NCBI GenBank assembly: GCA_045110515.1 | Contig: JBGCGD010000016.1 | Span: forward strand, 1-64,000 | Direction: 5' to 3' | DNA length: 64,000 bases | Source of the DNA: Granulosicoccus sp045110515 | GTDB taxonomy: Bacteria; Pseudomonadota; Gammaproteobacteria; Granulosicoccales; Granulosicoccaceae | In this document: in pieces, positions 51,965-60,959 of the stretch | How the letters are laid out: each line of letters begins with the position of its first letter | How positions within the stretch are numbered: the first letter of the stretch is position 1 | Translations under genes and position numbers: made by a program | Notes under the pieces: model-generated | What the model was told of the DNA's origin: nothing | The model's database searches: none | Seen by the model: the letters and a program-made list of their open reading frames with translations, nothing else

Positions 51965-52867
51965 TCAACTACCCGATTGTTCAAAGTAGATCCGAGCAAA
52001 CTGAAACAGCTCATCCATGAGATGCGTCCTGAATTTTTGTCTCTGACGGACAAAATAGAATGAGCGCAGTAACGGCGGTTCTAGTGGCAAGGCCACTAAA
52101 TGCCCCAAAGCAAGCTCTTTACTCAGTGTCGCACTCGACACAATTGTGACCCCTACTCCCGCCTGCACAGCGCCCTTGATTGCCTCCGTACTGCCCAGTT
52201 CAAACGGGCAGTTAAGCGCACTTTCATCAACTTGGTGTGCGGCAAAGTAGCGCTCGATGACACTTCGGGTTCCGGAACCATCCTCACGATAAATAAACGG
52301 ATGGTTCGTTAAATCAAAGGGCTTAACTGTGGTTTGGGTGCTCAGAGGGTGATTTGGCGGCACGATCACCTGCAATTCATCCTGCTGACAGCGCTCAACC
52401 TTTAAGAGCTGATTATCCACCTCTCCTTCAACAACGCCAAGGTCTACCGAATTATCGGCAACCATGGCAACAACGGAGTCCGTATTGGCCACTCGCAAAC
52501 GAATTTGCACATCCGGAAAACGCTCTCTGAAGTCACCCAGCAAACCCGGCAGCATGTACTCGGCAATAGTGGTGCTTGCACCGATTGTGACTAACCCGGT
52601 TCTGTCCCCGGTAAGTGTCTTGACGCATTCCTGCATCTCATCGTAGAGGCCCAAGATGCGGCTGGCATAGTCCAGAACCTGCTCTCCAGCAACGGTCAGA
52701 CTAATGCGATTATTCGTGCGATCAAATAAACGGGCGTTGAATTCTTCTTCCAGCTGCCGAATTTGATGGGTTACCGCCGGTTGAGTCATGTGCAACAACT
52801 CGGCAGCTCGCGTAAAACTCAGCACACCAGCCACCGTATGAAACACCTTGAGGCGCCGGTCAGACAT
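51965..52867 (-). CDS. LysR-family transcriptional regulator (CysL/YeiE-like)
   Basis: 300 residues. Helix-turn-helix LSFTRAAELLHMTQPAVTHQIRQLEEE (two parts of the usual motif) and ligand-binding domain (about 90-290) with TIGASTTIAEYMLPGLL, characteristic of the CysL/YeiE branch that senses sulfur or anion status. The open frame extends 18 codons upstream; MSDRRLKVFHTV is the usual start. Divergent from proS, with 188 bases between starts; no obvious target gene is next to it. Confidence 0.9.
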   Translation of the reverse strand: MSDRRLKVFHTVAGVLSFTRAAELLHMTQPAVTHQIRQLEEEFNARLFDRTNNRISLTVAGEQVLDYASRILGLYDEMQECVKTLTGDRTGLVTIGASTTIAEYMLPGLLGDFRERFPDVQIRLRVANTDSVVAMVADNSVDLGVVEGEVDNQLLKVERCQQDELQVIVPPNHPLSTQTTVKPFDLTNHPFIYREDGSGTRSVIERYFAAHQVDESALNCPFELGSTEAIKGAVQAGVGVTIVSSATLSKELALGHLVALPLEPPLLRSFYFVRQRQKFRTHLMDELFQFARIYFEQSGS

Positions 52868-53021
52868 GGTGGTTCGCTGATGTGAAGGCGTTGTGTTGCA
52901 TGTGACTATGATAACCAGCAACGCCCGGTTAGGGGTTTGATTTTATGTGTCAAAGCTGCGCGAATCCACAGATGCGTGACCTCAAGCCTTAAACGTCTTA
53001 CCTACACCAGCTACGGCTCGC

Positions 53022-53027
53022 TATACT
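53022..53027 (+). promoter_or_regulatory. Candidate -10 of proS
   Basis: TATACT 29 bases before the proS ATG, with a weak TTACCT 18 bases upstream as -35. Start near 53034, leader about 22 bases. Confidence 0.4.
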
Positions 53028-53055
53028 CCGACTCAAGACCACCGGATTTACAGGC

Positions 53056-54747
53056 ATGCGAGCCACTCAGTTTCATATAAAAACCACTAAAGAAACCCCT
53101 AACGATGCTGAAATTATCAGTCATCAACTTATGCTTCGGGCAGGGTTTATACGGCGTTTAGGCTCAGGTCTCTACACGCTCATGCCATTAGGCTTGCGAG
53201 TGGTGCGAAAAATAGAAGCCATCGTGCGCGAAGAGATGAACGCATCCGGAGCCGTCGAGCTTCTCATGCCATCCATCCAACCGGCCGAACTGTGGCAAGA
53301 ATCCGGACGTTGGGAAAAATTCGGCCCTGAGCTTCTGCGCATCAAGGATCGTCACGACCGCGACTATTGCCTGGGCCCCACTCACGAAGAAGTCATCACC
53401 GACATAGCCCGGCGCGATATCAAAAGCTACAGACAGTTGCCACTGAACTTTTACCAGATACAAATGAAGGTCCGCGATGAAGTGCGGCCGCGCTTTGGTG
53501 TCATGCGCTCTCGAGAGTTCATCATGAAAGACGCCTATTCGTTCAGCTTAGGTGAAGAGTCACTGCAAGCCTGCTTCGATCAAATGCACATTGCCTATTG
53601 CAAAATATTTGATCGCATGGGCTTGGACTACCGCGCTGTTGAAGCTGACAGCGGAAGCATTGGCGGTGCGCAGTCGCGCGAATTTCACGTTTTGGCCGAT
53701 AGCGGTGAGGACGCCGTGGTGTATGCCACGGAGGGTAACTATGCCGCGAATATCGAGAAGGCTGCCGTAGTCAGCCAGACCACGCGCGGCGAGGCATCCG
53801 AGAGCATGGCCAGCATCGATACACCGGGCGTACACACCATTGCCGAACTGAGCAGCAAAATCGGTGTCGCCGAATCGCTATGCCTGAAGACACTGCTCGT
53901 GAAAGGTAGCGAATCTCCCGTTGTTGCTTTAGTGCTGCGAGGCGATCATCAGCTTAATGAAATTAAGGCTGAACACTTAGAGGAAGTTGCCACACCTCTG
54001 GCCATGGCAGATGCTGCCGATATCAAAGCCGCAGCCAACTGCGATGCCGGTTCCATCGGTCCAGTAGGTTTAAGTATTCCAGTTATTGCAGATGCAGATG
54101 CCGCGACCATGACAAATTTCGTCTGTGGCGCTAACGAAAACGGTAAGCATCTTTCCGGCGTGAACTGGGGTCGTGACCTACCAGAACCGCTCGTGCGTGA
54201 CTTGCGCAACGTGGTCGAAGGCGATCCGAATCCGATGGGAACAGGGACTTTAAAAATCGTCCGCGGTATTGAGGTTGGCCATATATTCCAATTAGGCAGT
54301 GCCTACAGTGAATCGATGGGAGCAACCGTACTAGATGAAAACGGCAAACCACAAATCATGCAGATGGGTTGCTATGGCATTGGTATTACGCGGGTAGCGG
54401 CTGCCGCTATCGAGCAGAACAACGATGCTCAAGGCATTATTTGGCCAGAGGCTATTGCACCCTTTGAAGCTGTGATATGCCCGGTCAATATGGTGAAATC
54501 AGAAGCGGTTCAAGCTGCTGCTGAAGCACTTTACACCGAACTGAAAGACGCAGGTGTTGACGTGCTATTTGACGACCGACCATTGCGTCCCGGCGCCATG
54601 TTCGCGGACATGGAGCTCATTGGCATTCCGCACCGATTCGTCGTTAGTGACAAGCTACTGGCCAACGACGAAATCGAATACCGCGGCAGACGAGACACTG
54701 AATCGGTAGTGATTAAACGATCAGATGTTCTCGCGAAACTAAAGTAG
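53056..54747 (+). CDS. proS: Prolyl-tRNA synthetase
   Basis: 563-residue class II synthetase, bacterial type. Motif 1 (LGLRVVRKIEAIVREEM), motif 2 (RDEVRPRFGVMRSREFIMKDAYSF in two pieces), the YbaK-like editing insertion (about 230-370; VKTLLVKG-type TLLVKGSES and VLRGDHQLNE) that clears Ala-tRNA(Pro), motif 3 (CYGIGITRVAAAAIEQ) and anticodon-binding domain (about 465-563). Monocistronic with its own promoter candidate and terminator. Confidence 0.97.
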   Translation: MRATQFHIKTTKETPNDAEIISHQLMLRAGFIRRLGSGLYTLMPLGLRVVRKIEAIVREEMNASGAVELLMPSIQPAELWQESGRWEKFGPELLRIKDRHDRDYCLGPTHEEVITDIARRDIKSYRQLPLNFYQIQMKVRDEVRPRFGVMRSREFIMKDAYSFSLGEESLQACFDQMHIAYCKIFDRMGLDYRAVEADSGSIGGAQSREFHVLADSGEDAVVYATEGNYAANIEKAAVVSQTTRGEASESMASIDTPGVHTIAELSSKIGVAESLCLKTLLVKGSESPVVALVLRGDHQLNEIKAEHLEEVATPLAMADAADIKAAANCDAGSIGPVGLSIPVIADADAATMTNFVCGANENGKHLSGVNWGRDLPEPLVRDLRNVVEGDPNPMGTGTLKIVRGIEVGHIFQLGSAYSESMGATVLDENGKPQIMQMGCYGIGITRVAAAAIEQNNDAQGIIWPEAIAPFEAVICPVNMVKSEAVQAAAEALYTELKDAGVDVLFDDRPLRPGAMFADMELIGIPHRFVVSDKLLANDEIEYRGRRDTESVVIKRSDVLAKLK

Positions 54748-54767
54748 GCGATTACAGGTTTCATTGA

Positions 54768-54806
54768 CGGCGCCGCGAACGCGGCACCGGCTCTGTTTTC
54801 GCTGTT
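54768..54806 (+). terminator. Rho-independent terminator of proS
   Basis: CGG-c-GCCGC, loop GAAC, GCGGC-a-CCG (one internal mismatch), followed by GCTCTGTTTTCGCTGTTT. Begins 21 bases after the stop. Confidence 0.7.
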
Positions 54807-54826
54807 TAGGGAGTTCATGACCCTAA

Positions 54827-55279
54827 CTACGCCTTGGTATTGCCAGACGTATCAGAATACGGGCCGCTAGCCATAAAGCGATTGAACTCTTCCTGGTCAG
54901 CGCGTCGCTTCGCGTCCATTCTAAATTCGCTAAAGCGGTTAGCCCGACTTTTTATTTCTTCCTTTATCTCGCGGATTCTGTCGTACTGAGTCTGTTGGTA
55001 TTCGTTGAAGACAACATTATCGACAGCCTCAACAGCGTCACCTTTGCCAAACATACGAGCCCATTGCTCTTTGATTGCACCCGGTAGCTCCTGCACCTGA
55101 CGGCCGGACATGATCCAGAACAAGACCACTAAGCCAACCGGCCAGAAAAAGACGAAACCAACGACCATTGCCGCGATGTTTACACCGTTCCAACGTGCGC
55201 CCTTTCCCATAGCGCCGCCACAACGAGACCACGATTTATATCCCTGGTGACCAACCGTACTAGTATTTGATGAAGACAT
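54827..55279 (-). CDS. DUF2852 family membrane protein
   Basis: 150 residues with AAGGGG 7-8 bases before the ATG. One strong hydrophobic helix (IAAMVVGFVFFWPVGLVVLFWIM, about 35-57) preceded by RWNGVN, the DUF2852 hallmark, then an amphipathic charged tail with predicted coiled coil (YDRIREIKEEIKSRANRFSEF). Function unknown; the family is best known from alphaproteobacteria. Divergent from the TetR gene, sharing the 190-base region with the two operators. Confidence 0.78.
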   Translation of the reverse strand: MSSSNTSTVGHQGYKSWSRCGGAMGKGARWNGVNIAAMVVGFVFFWPVGLVVLFWIMSGRQVQELPGAIKEQWARMFGKGDAVEAVDNVVFNEYQQTQYDRIREIKEEIKSRANRFSEFRMDAKRRADQEEFNRFMASGPYSDTSGNTKA

Positions 55280-55368
55280 TTATTACCCCTTAACTATTTC
55301 ATCATGAAGAAGCGCTTTGCCCTAACCAGTGATTATTACTACTCTGGACGCTTCGAAAACCAAGCAAT

Positions 55369-55383
55369 GTAAACACTGTTCAC
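55369..55383. promoter_or_regulatory. Operator copy 1 (putative TetR-family site)
   Basis: GTAAACACTGTTCAC, a 15-bp palindrome with 7-bp arms and one mismatch. It matches copy 2 (reverse complement) at 12 of 15 positions. Confidence 0.6.
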
Positions 55384-55432
55384 ATACTATAGCGGATAAC
55401 TTCACCAAATTTCAAGCGAAATCGAAAAAAAA

Positions 55433-55447
55433 GTGAACAATGATCAC
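55433..55447. promoter_or_regulatory. Operator copy 2 (putative TetR-family site)
   Basis: GTGAACAATGATCAC, a 15-bp palindrome with one mismatched pair; consensus with copy 1 is GTGAACA-n-TGTTCAC. It ends 21 bases before the TetR start codon, and its centre is 64 bases from that of copy 1, about six helical turns. Confidence 0.65.
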
Positions 55448-55468
55448 ATTCGGCGGTAAACTAAACCT

Positions 55469-56095
55469 ATGAAGAAAGATAAAGGCACTTATCACCATGG
55501 AAATCTGGCAGATTCACTGCTCGATGCCGTGGATGAATTAGCTAGCCAATTCGGCCTGGAGGCCGTCACGCTGAGGGCCTGCGCCAAGAAAATAGGCGTC
55601 TCACCCTCCTCGGCATTCAGGCATTACTCTGACAAGCGCGACCTTTTAACCGCATTTGCCACCCGGGCACTTCGGCAACTGGCCAGCGAGCTCTCCGCTG
55701 CCAACCAAAAGGCCTCTGAAGTGAAGAAAGACGCTGACGCGGCCACAAATGCCGACGCTCTTGTGGCCGTCGGGCTCGCCTACATCAGCTTCGCCATCGA
55801 CAAACCCGCCTTTTTCCGGGCCATGTGGAACGAAGAAACGTTGTACACAAATGATGAGAGCTATGTGGCAGCAGCCGATAAGCTCGGCTCATACTTGAAA
55901 GGCGGCTTTGCCGATGCCATCGTTGATACAGATCCCGATTCGCTAAGCTCGGAAGAATTGATTGCGTGGTCTTCGGTACACGGTTTGGCTAATCTTTTCG
56001 TCGACGGCCCCATCGGCAAGCACTTAAGTCGCGAGCAAAAACTAACGATGGCCACTGATATGCTAACAACACTTAAACCGGTGTTCACCGCATAA
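55469..56095 (+). CDS. TetR/AcrR-family regulator with WHG-type C-terminal domain
   Basis: 208 residues. Helix-turn-helix near the N-terminus (YHHGNLADSLLDAV, VTLRACAKKIGVSPSSAFRHYSDKRDLLTAFA); the YHHGNL start and the ~90-residue C-terminal domain with YISFAIDKPAFFRAMW are typical of the TetR_C_13/WHG group. Two matching palindromes upstream suggest it represses itself and perhaps the divergent DUF2852 gene. Pirin follows after 63 bases and is probably in the same transcript. Inducer unknown. Confidence 0.9.
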   Translation: MKKDKGTYHHGNLADSLLDAVDELASQFGLEAVTLRACAKKIGVSPSSAFRHYSDKRDLLTAFATRALRQLASELSAANQKASEVKKDADAATNADALVAVGLAYISFAIDKPAFFRAMWNEETLYTNDESYVAAADKLGSYLKGGFADAIVDTDPDSLSSEELIAWSSVHGLANLFVDGPIGKHLSREQKLTMATDMLTTLKPVFTA

Positions 56096-56158
56096 ATCAC
56101 ACACTGTGAGTTTAAAGGATCAGACAACCTCTTAGTCCTCGAGTTAAGGAAACATCGC

Positions 56159-57073
56159 ATGTCCATTAGATCCGTTAAATCAGAGTCGACAGCGCACCCC
56201 ACCATGGAAGGCGCTGGCGTTCACCTGCACCGCGTTTTTGGATTTGGAGACACTTCACTAACCGATCCATTCCTGATGATGGATGACTTTAGAAACGATG
56301 ACCCCGCTAAATACGCAGCAGGTTTTCCCTGGCACCCGCATCGCGGCATCGAAACCATTACCTATGTGTTGGCAGGTTCCGTTGAACACGCTGATAGCCT
56401 TGGAAACACCGGAGAACTTGGCCCGGGTAGCGTACAGTGGATGACGGCCGGAAGCGGCATACTGCACCAAGAAATGCCAAAGGGTGACCAACAAGGGCGA
56501 ATGCACGGGTTTCAATTGTGGGCAAATTTGCCTTCATCAATGAAAATGTGTTCGCCTCGATATCAAGATATCGCAGGCTCCGATGTGCCGGAACTGCAAG
56601 ACGATGATGGTTCCATCATTCGTGTTGTTGTCGGGGATTGGCGGGGAAAGATTGGCCCCATCGACGGCATAGCAGCTGAGCCGCAATACCTGGACATCAG
56701 CATGCCAGCAAATACAAGAAAAACAATTCCTATAGATGCCTATAGAAACGCTTTCGCTTATGTATTTAGCGGAAGTGCATCCTTTAAAAATGCGTCACAG
56801 CCCGTTGGCATCCAGTTAGAAAAAGAAATTAACGGGGAAGAAATCTACATGCGCGATCGCTCGGGTAATAGAACTCTCGTTCTATTTGATACCGGCGATG
56901 AGATTGTCGTAGAAACGCGCGAAGAAGCAGTGCGCTTTTTATTGATCTCTGGCAAAGCGCTTAGCGAACCCGTTGCATGGCACGGCCCGATTGTGATGAA
57001 TTCCCAAGCGGAAATTCAACAAGCACTTCGCGAACTAAACGATGGCAGCTTTATAAAGGAGCCTGCGCGGTAA
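56159..57073 (+). CDS. Pirin family protein
   Basis: 304-residue bicupin. Metal ligands are in the N-terminal cupin: His-x-His in FPWHPHRGIET and His-x-x-Glu-like GILHQEMP, with GSVEHADSLGN between. Bacterial pirins such as YhhW show quercetin 2,3-dioxygenase activity; others act as stress-linked redox proteins. The C-terminal cupin is about 180-300 and ends KEPAR. Likely under the control of the TetR gene upstream. Confidence 0.93.
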   Translation: MSIRSVKSESTAHPTMEGAGVHLHRVFGFGDTSLTDPFLMMDDFRNDDPAKYAAGFPWHPHRGIETITYVLAGSVEHADSLGNTGELGPGSVQWMTAGSGILHQEMPKGDQQGRMHGFQLWANLPSSMKMCSPRYQDIAGSDVPELQDDDGSIIRVVVGDWRGKIGPIDGIAAEPQYLDISMPANTRKTIPIDAYRNAFAYVFSGSASFKNASQPVGIQLEKEINGEEIYMRDRSGNRTLVLFDTGDEIVVETREEAVRFLLISGKALSEPVAWHGPIVMNSQAEIQQALRELNDGSFIKEPAR

Positions 57074-57098
57074 GCGCATTACCCTTTTTTAATTTGCT

Positions 57099-57128
57099 TT
57101 GAGTGCAATGAACTAACTATGCACTCAA
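57099..57128 (+). terminator. Hairpin after pirin gene
   Basis: TTGAGTGCA, 12-base loop, TGCACTCAA: perfect 9-bp stem 25 bases after the pirin stop, followed by TTAAAACATCC. No proper T-run on the plus strand, so a weak terminator. Confidence 0.45.
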
Positions 57129-57141
57129 TTAAAACATCCAT

Positions 57142-57178
57142 ATTCACACGGCCTATAAACACTTACGACCGTGTGAAT
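57142..57178 (-). terminator. Hairpin after the BrnA-like gene
   Basis: ATTCACACGG, 17-base loop, CCGTGTGAAT: perfect 10-bp stem. Read leftward it is followed by ATGGATGTTTTAATTG, so it may end the BrnA-like transcript. It stands 10 bases past that gene's stop. Confidence 0.5.
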
Positions 57179-57188
57179 CAGGATTTCA

Positions 57189-57461
57189 TTACCGGCTTAA
57201 TTCTTCAGCGCCAGTGTGCTGTTTCTTTTCTGCTTCCATCAATGCGGTTAGCAGACCGTTGATTCGGCTGTAATGACGTGGTCCTTTAGACTTCAACCAA
57301 TCCATTACTTCACGATTCAAGCGAATCTTCGCATCAATCTTAGGAACGTAGCCAGAGCCTTGACGAGGTCTGCCAATAACTGATGTTGCAACAACATCAT
57401 TGGCTCTTTCGAAAAGATCATCCAACGCTACTACTTCGTTTTCACTTGGGTTTTCTAACAT
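57189..57461 (-). CDS. BrnA-like (ribbon-helix-helix) protein, no toxin partner
   Basis: 90 residues from ATG 57461, with GGAG about 11 bases upstream. C-terminal half KIRLNREVMDWLKSKG, HYSRINGLLTALMEAE follows the BrnA antitoxin pattern (RLdxxVxxWFKxxG, Y-x-x-RINxxLRxxM). BrnA normally neutralises the RNase toxin BrnT encoded just upstream and autorepresses the pair as an RHH dimer. I see no BrnT-like frame on either side, so this is an orphan antitoxin or a stand-alone regulator. Confidence 0.6.
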   Translation of the reverse strand: MLENPSENEVVALDDLFERANDVVATSVIGRPRQGSGYVPKIDAKIRLNREVMDWLKSKGPRHYSRINGLLTALMEAEKKQHTGAEELSR

Positions 57462-57758
57462 CCCGTATCTCCACGGTGCTCTTCGTCTATACCTAGATAC
57501 TGATTGAGATACACGCATGCGAGCATGCCCGCACAATCTCAACAGACTCTTCGATTTCGGAGCCTGAGTGTATCGAACTCAAAAACGAAGAATGACGGAC
57601 GGTACTCACAATTGGGAAGCGACTATTAAGTTACCGCCCCTTTCATGACGTAAGTAGCACTCTTTTCAATTAAAGTTGAAAGTACAGGGAGATTATAAGG
57701 GTGGCGCTTTTTATTAAGTTGAGGAGTACGTCTCAATATTGAACGATACTTGATGAAA
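57462..57758. other. Non-coding gap between BrnA-like and GNAT genes
   Basis: About 300 bases without a credible gene on either strand. Contains a weak inverted repeat, TTTCAA-TTAAAG-TTGAAA near 57667. A promoter for the BrnA-like gene should be here, but I cannot pick one. Confidence 0.4.
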
Positions 57759-58811
57759 CTATCGATTTACGAATCGATTGAGAACCGGCCCAAGCATTCG
57801 CCGCCAGAGAGAAGCCGTGTAGTGAATCGAAACGACAGAACGGTTACCAATAAGAAATTCGTTAGCACAGTCATCATCGCTAACGACTGAGTGTGCTCCG
57901 TTCATAACTCGGCGAATACCGCACTGTAGAGCATACGCAAACATAAACTTTGCGGCACCCAACGTTTTAACGGTAGGCGCATAGCATCCTTGTAATAAAA
58001 CCAGCTCACCGCGTTCAATTGAGTAATGCTGTATTCCAACCACTCTACCGTTCAGAGAAAATACAAGCTGCCAGATCGTGTCAGCCATAAACCCCTGCAC
58101 GATAAAGTCTGAGTAGAAAGACTCTTCAGTCCCATCTGTACTTAGTAATAACTCTGACAATATACGCTGATTTTCTCTAAAGACTTTACGGGTTGAACAC
58201 AGTTCAAACTCACATTTACCCAGCTCCTCTAACGACTGAGTAATACGGGAGAGCTCGTTAAGTCGAGCACCTTTTCTGTGACCTACAAACTCGTTCCAAC
58301 TCTCAGGCAACACCTCATAGCGCAATGAGGAAACCGTCTCGTTAGCACCAGATCGGTTGCCGAGAATTCGCTGCCTCGCCAAAACAGCAAAAGCAGAGTT
58401 TTCATCCAAACTATTAAGCAACAGCGTATGCCATGGCTTTATGGTCGGTAGATGACCGATGATCGCCTCGCAAGCGGAAACTCTTAAGCTTGGCTGAGCG
58501 ATAACACCTTGATGTATGCTCTGAACACCATTGAGTGTACCCATGATCATCAGGGTGTTTTGAGGTATGAAACCTAGATGCTTGCGACGTTGGATACACA
58601 AAGGCGCTAACGCAACAACCTCCTTGCCACGGCGCACAATCAGAATTCTTAGCTCACCTTCGTTGCATCCAACAGCTTGCCACCAAGCACTCAGGTACGT
58701 CCAACTTAGGAATGGTGAACAGAGCGGATCAAGGCGTTCTAGAGTCTGCCAAATGTTTTTTAGCTGATCGAAGCTCGTTGGCCTTCGCAAACAATCAACG
58801 GCTAAGTTCAT
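57759..58811 (-). CDS. GNAT-family acetyltransferase (CelD/BcsL type)
   Basis: 350 residues. The N-terminal part (SPFLSWTYLSAWWQAVG, LRILIVRRGKEVVALAPL) and the C-terminal Acetyltransf_6 half (VFSLNGRVVGIQHYSIERGELVLLQ-type, LGAAKFMFAYALQCGIRRV) match the CelD group, which is frequent in exopolysaccharide loci. No polysaccharide genes are seen nearby. Substrate unknown. Confidence 0.8.
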   Translation of the reverse strand: MNLAVDCLRRPTSFDQLKNIWQTLERLDPLCSPFLSWTYLSAWWQAVGCNEGELRILIVRRGKEVVALAPLCIQRRKHLGFIPQNTLMIMGTLNGVQSIHQGVIAQPSLRVSACEAIIGHLPTIKPWHTLLLNSLDENSAFAVLARQRILGNRSGANETVSSLRYEVLPESWNEFVGHRKGARLNELSRITQSLEELGKCEFELCSTRKVFRENQRILSELLLSTDGTEESFYSDFIVQGFMADTIWQLVFSLNGRVVGIQHYSIERGELVLLQGCYAPTVKTLGAAKFMFAYALQCGIRRVMNGAHSVVSDDDCANEFLIGNRSVVSIHYTASLWRRMLGPVLNRFVNR

Positions 58812-59013
58812 GAGTTAGAAATCTACTATTTTAAGGGCATGAATTGCGGCTTCTACAGTTTAAGAACACTTTTTAACCGCCTCTTATGTTTATAGTCCAA
58901 AACATGCCCAATTCCGAGATATCAAAGGCCACAACTGTTTATTCAAGCGCAGAATAGTATCTAGCCATGTTGCGAATGGTCAGCAGACACAAAGACTTCC
59001 ATAACCGATTCAC

Positions 59014-60918
59014 TTATACCATTAACGGATCCGGCGTCACTTTTAATACTTCTTCAAAGCTTGTCACGCCCTGAGAAACCTTTGCGAGTCCACTAACGCG
59101 CATGGGTCTCATACCGTCTTCATAGGCCTGTCTTCGTATACGCTCCAAGGGTACATCCGGTGCAAGCAGGCTCTTAACACCTGGTGTCACTTGTAGCAAC
59201 TCGTAGATACCCGCCCTACCGCGAAAGCCGGTGTCGCGACACTCGAGACACCCTGTTGGCTTACGCATTGTCATTGGGGCTTTTTGTCTCCAGGGAGACA
59301 TTAGAGAATTCCATTGCTCTACGTCCATGTGCGTTTCAGCCGAACACGACGGGCAATACGTTCTTATCAACCTCTGAGCAACAACCCCTATAAGCGTTGA
59401 TCGGATGAGGTAGTACGGCACACCCAACTCCAACAAGCGAGTAACCGCCGAAGCAGAATCATTTGTATGCAATGTTGATAAGACCAAGTGCCCGGTTAGC
59501 GCAGCTTGCACTGCCATTTGTGCTGTTTCTAAATCACGTATCTCACCCACCATGATAATGTCTGGATCTTGTCGCAAAAGCGTTCTAACACCAGCTGCAA
59601 AGTCCAGATCAATATTGTGTTGCACTTGCATTTGATTGAACGCAGGCACAACAAGCTCAATGGGATCTTCAATTGTGCAAACGTTCACGTCAGGTGTGGC
59701 GAGTTGTTGCAGAGAGCTGTACAGGGTTGTCGTTTTACCTGAACCCGTCGGTCCAGTCACCAGCAATATCCCGTTTGGTTGCCGGATCATCTTGTTCCAG
59801 ATATCGGCTTCCTGGTCATCAAACCCCAACTGAGCTTGATCCCTGACTAGTACTTCAGGATCAAAAATACGCATGACCATCTTCTCACCAAACGCCGTTG
59901 GCATTGTTGAGATTCTGAGCTCTACTTCTTTGCCATCGTCATTGCGTGTTTTCAATCGCCCATCTTGTGGACGTCTTTTCTCAGCAACATCCAATCGGCC
60001 TAATATTTTAAGGCGGCTGGTTACTGCGGCCATGACACCTGCAGGCATATCGTAGACCTGCTGCATCACACCATCGATACGGAATCTGACAATCCCGGTA
60101 TCACGGCGCGGTTCCAGGTGAATATCACTCGCACGCTGCTCGTAGGCGTACTGCAGCAGCCAATCAACCACACTGACAATATGGCTATCATTAGCCTCTA
60201 ACTTACCGCTCTTGCCTAGCTCCGTAAGCTGTTCAAGATTTTGTACTGCGCTGGACTGATGAGTCTGTTCTTTGTTGGCGCCTGATATTGATTTAGAAAC
60301 AAAGTAAAGCTCATTCAGATAGCGTGCTATATCTGACGGGTTACAAACAACCAGCCTAATCTCTTTATGCAGAGCCTGACTAAGTTCAGTCTGCCATTCG
60401 TTGAAGTACGGTTCTGCTGTACCAAACACAACATGATCTGAGTAAACTGCTAAACAGATTACATTGAATCGACTTGCGTAAGCATGCGACGTCACTGCAG
60501 TGACCGATGGCACGTCTATCTGTAATGGATCAATTCTCTGCCACGGGAGACCAACCTTGCCAGCCAACCACTTTGAGAGGAAGTCTAAATTGATTTTTTG
60601 GGCGGGGTTCTTAACATTTACCCAGCCACCAGCGGCAATCCGCTCCAGCGGCCCAACGCCTTTTTTGGAACGATCAGACTGAGCCAAGCTACGCAGTAAA
60701 GCACTGTTTTTCTCATCAATCAGACCATCCATCCACAGGCCATCCAGAACTGCTTCCAGCTCTAATTTACCTGTCGCCGGATCGGCGAATCGTCTTCCAC
60801 TTTCTGATAACACAGCGTCGCAACCGGGATCTTTGTAGCTAGGGTATCGGCCTACATCCGGGCTACCGTATGCAATAAATGGACTACTGCGTAGCAACGG
60901 GAATCCAAGATGTGACAC
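59014..60918 (-). CDS. GspE/PulE-family type II secretion/type IV pilus-like ATPase
   Basis: 634 residues from GTG 60918. N-terminal T2SSE_N-like domains (about 30-235) with GRRFADPATGKLELEAVLD, then the ATPase: Walker A GPTGSGKTTT, Asp box LRQDPDIIMVGEIRD, His box LSTLHTNDS, and a C4 zinc site in CPSC and CLEC (about 530-575). The set is complete, so the enzyme should be active. No other secretion or pilus gene is in the window; such stand-alone GspE genes occur in many gammaproteobacteria and their partner is unknown. Confidence 0.88.
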   Translation of the reverse strand: MSHLGFPLLRSSPFIAYGSPDVGRYPSYKDPGCDAVLSESGRRFADPATGKLELEAVLDGLWMDGLIDEKNSALLRSLAQSDRSKKGVGPLERIAAGGWVNVKNPAQKINLDFLSKWLAGKVGLPWQRIDPLQIDVPSVTAVTSHAYASRFNVICLAVYSDHVVFGTAEPYFNEWQTELSQALHKEIRLVVCNPSDIARYLNELYFVSKSISGANKEQTHQSSAVQNLEQLTELGKSGKLEANDSHIVSVVDWLLQYAYEQRASDIHLEPRRDTGIVRFRIDGVMQQVYDMPAGVMAAVTSRLKILGRLDVAEKRRPQDGRLKTRNDDGKEVELRISTMPTAFGEKMVMRIFDPEVLVRDQAQLGFDDQEADIWNKMIRQPNGILLVTGPTGSGKTTTLYSSLQQLATPDVNVCTIEDPIELVVPAFNQMQVQHNIDLDFAAGVRTLLRQDPDIIMVGEIRDLETAQMAVQAALTGHLVLSTLHTNDSASAVTRLLELGVPYYLIRSTLIGVVAQRLIRTYCPSCSAETHMDVEQWNSLMSPWRQKAPMTMRKPTGCLECRDTGFRGRAGIYELLQVTPGVKSLLAPDVPLERIRRQAYEDGMRPMRVSGLAKVSQGVTSFEEVLKVTPDPLMV

Positions 60919-60959
60919 ACTGCATGCTTTGCGTGTAACACCTGCCCTAGTTAGTTGCT

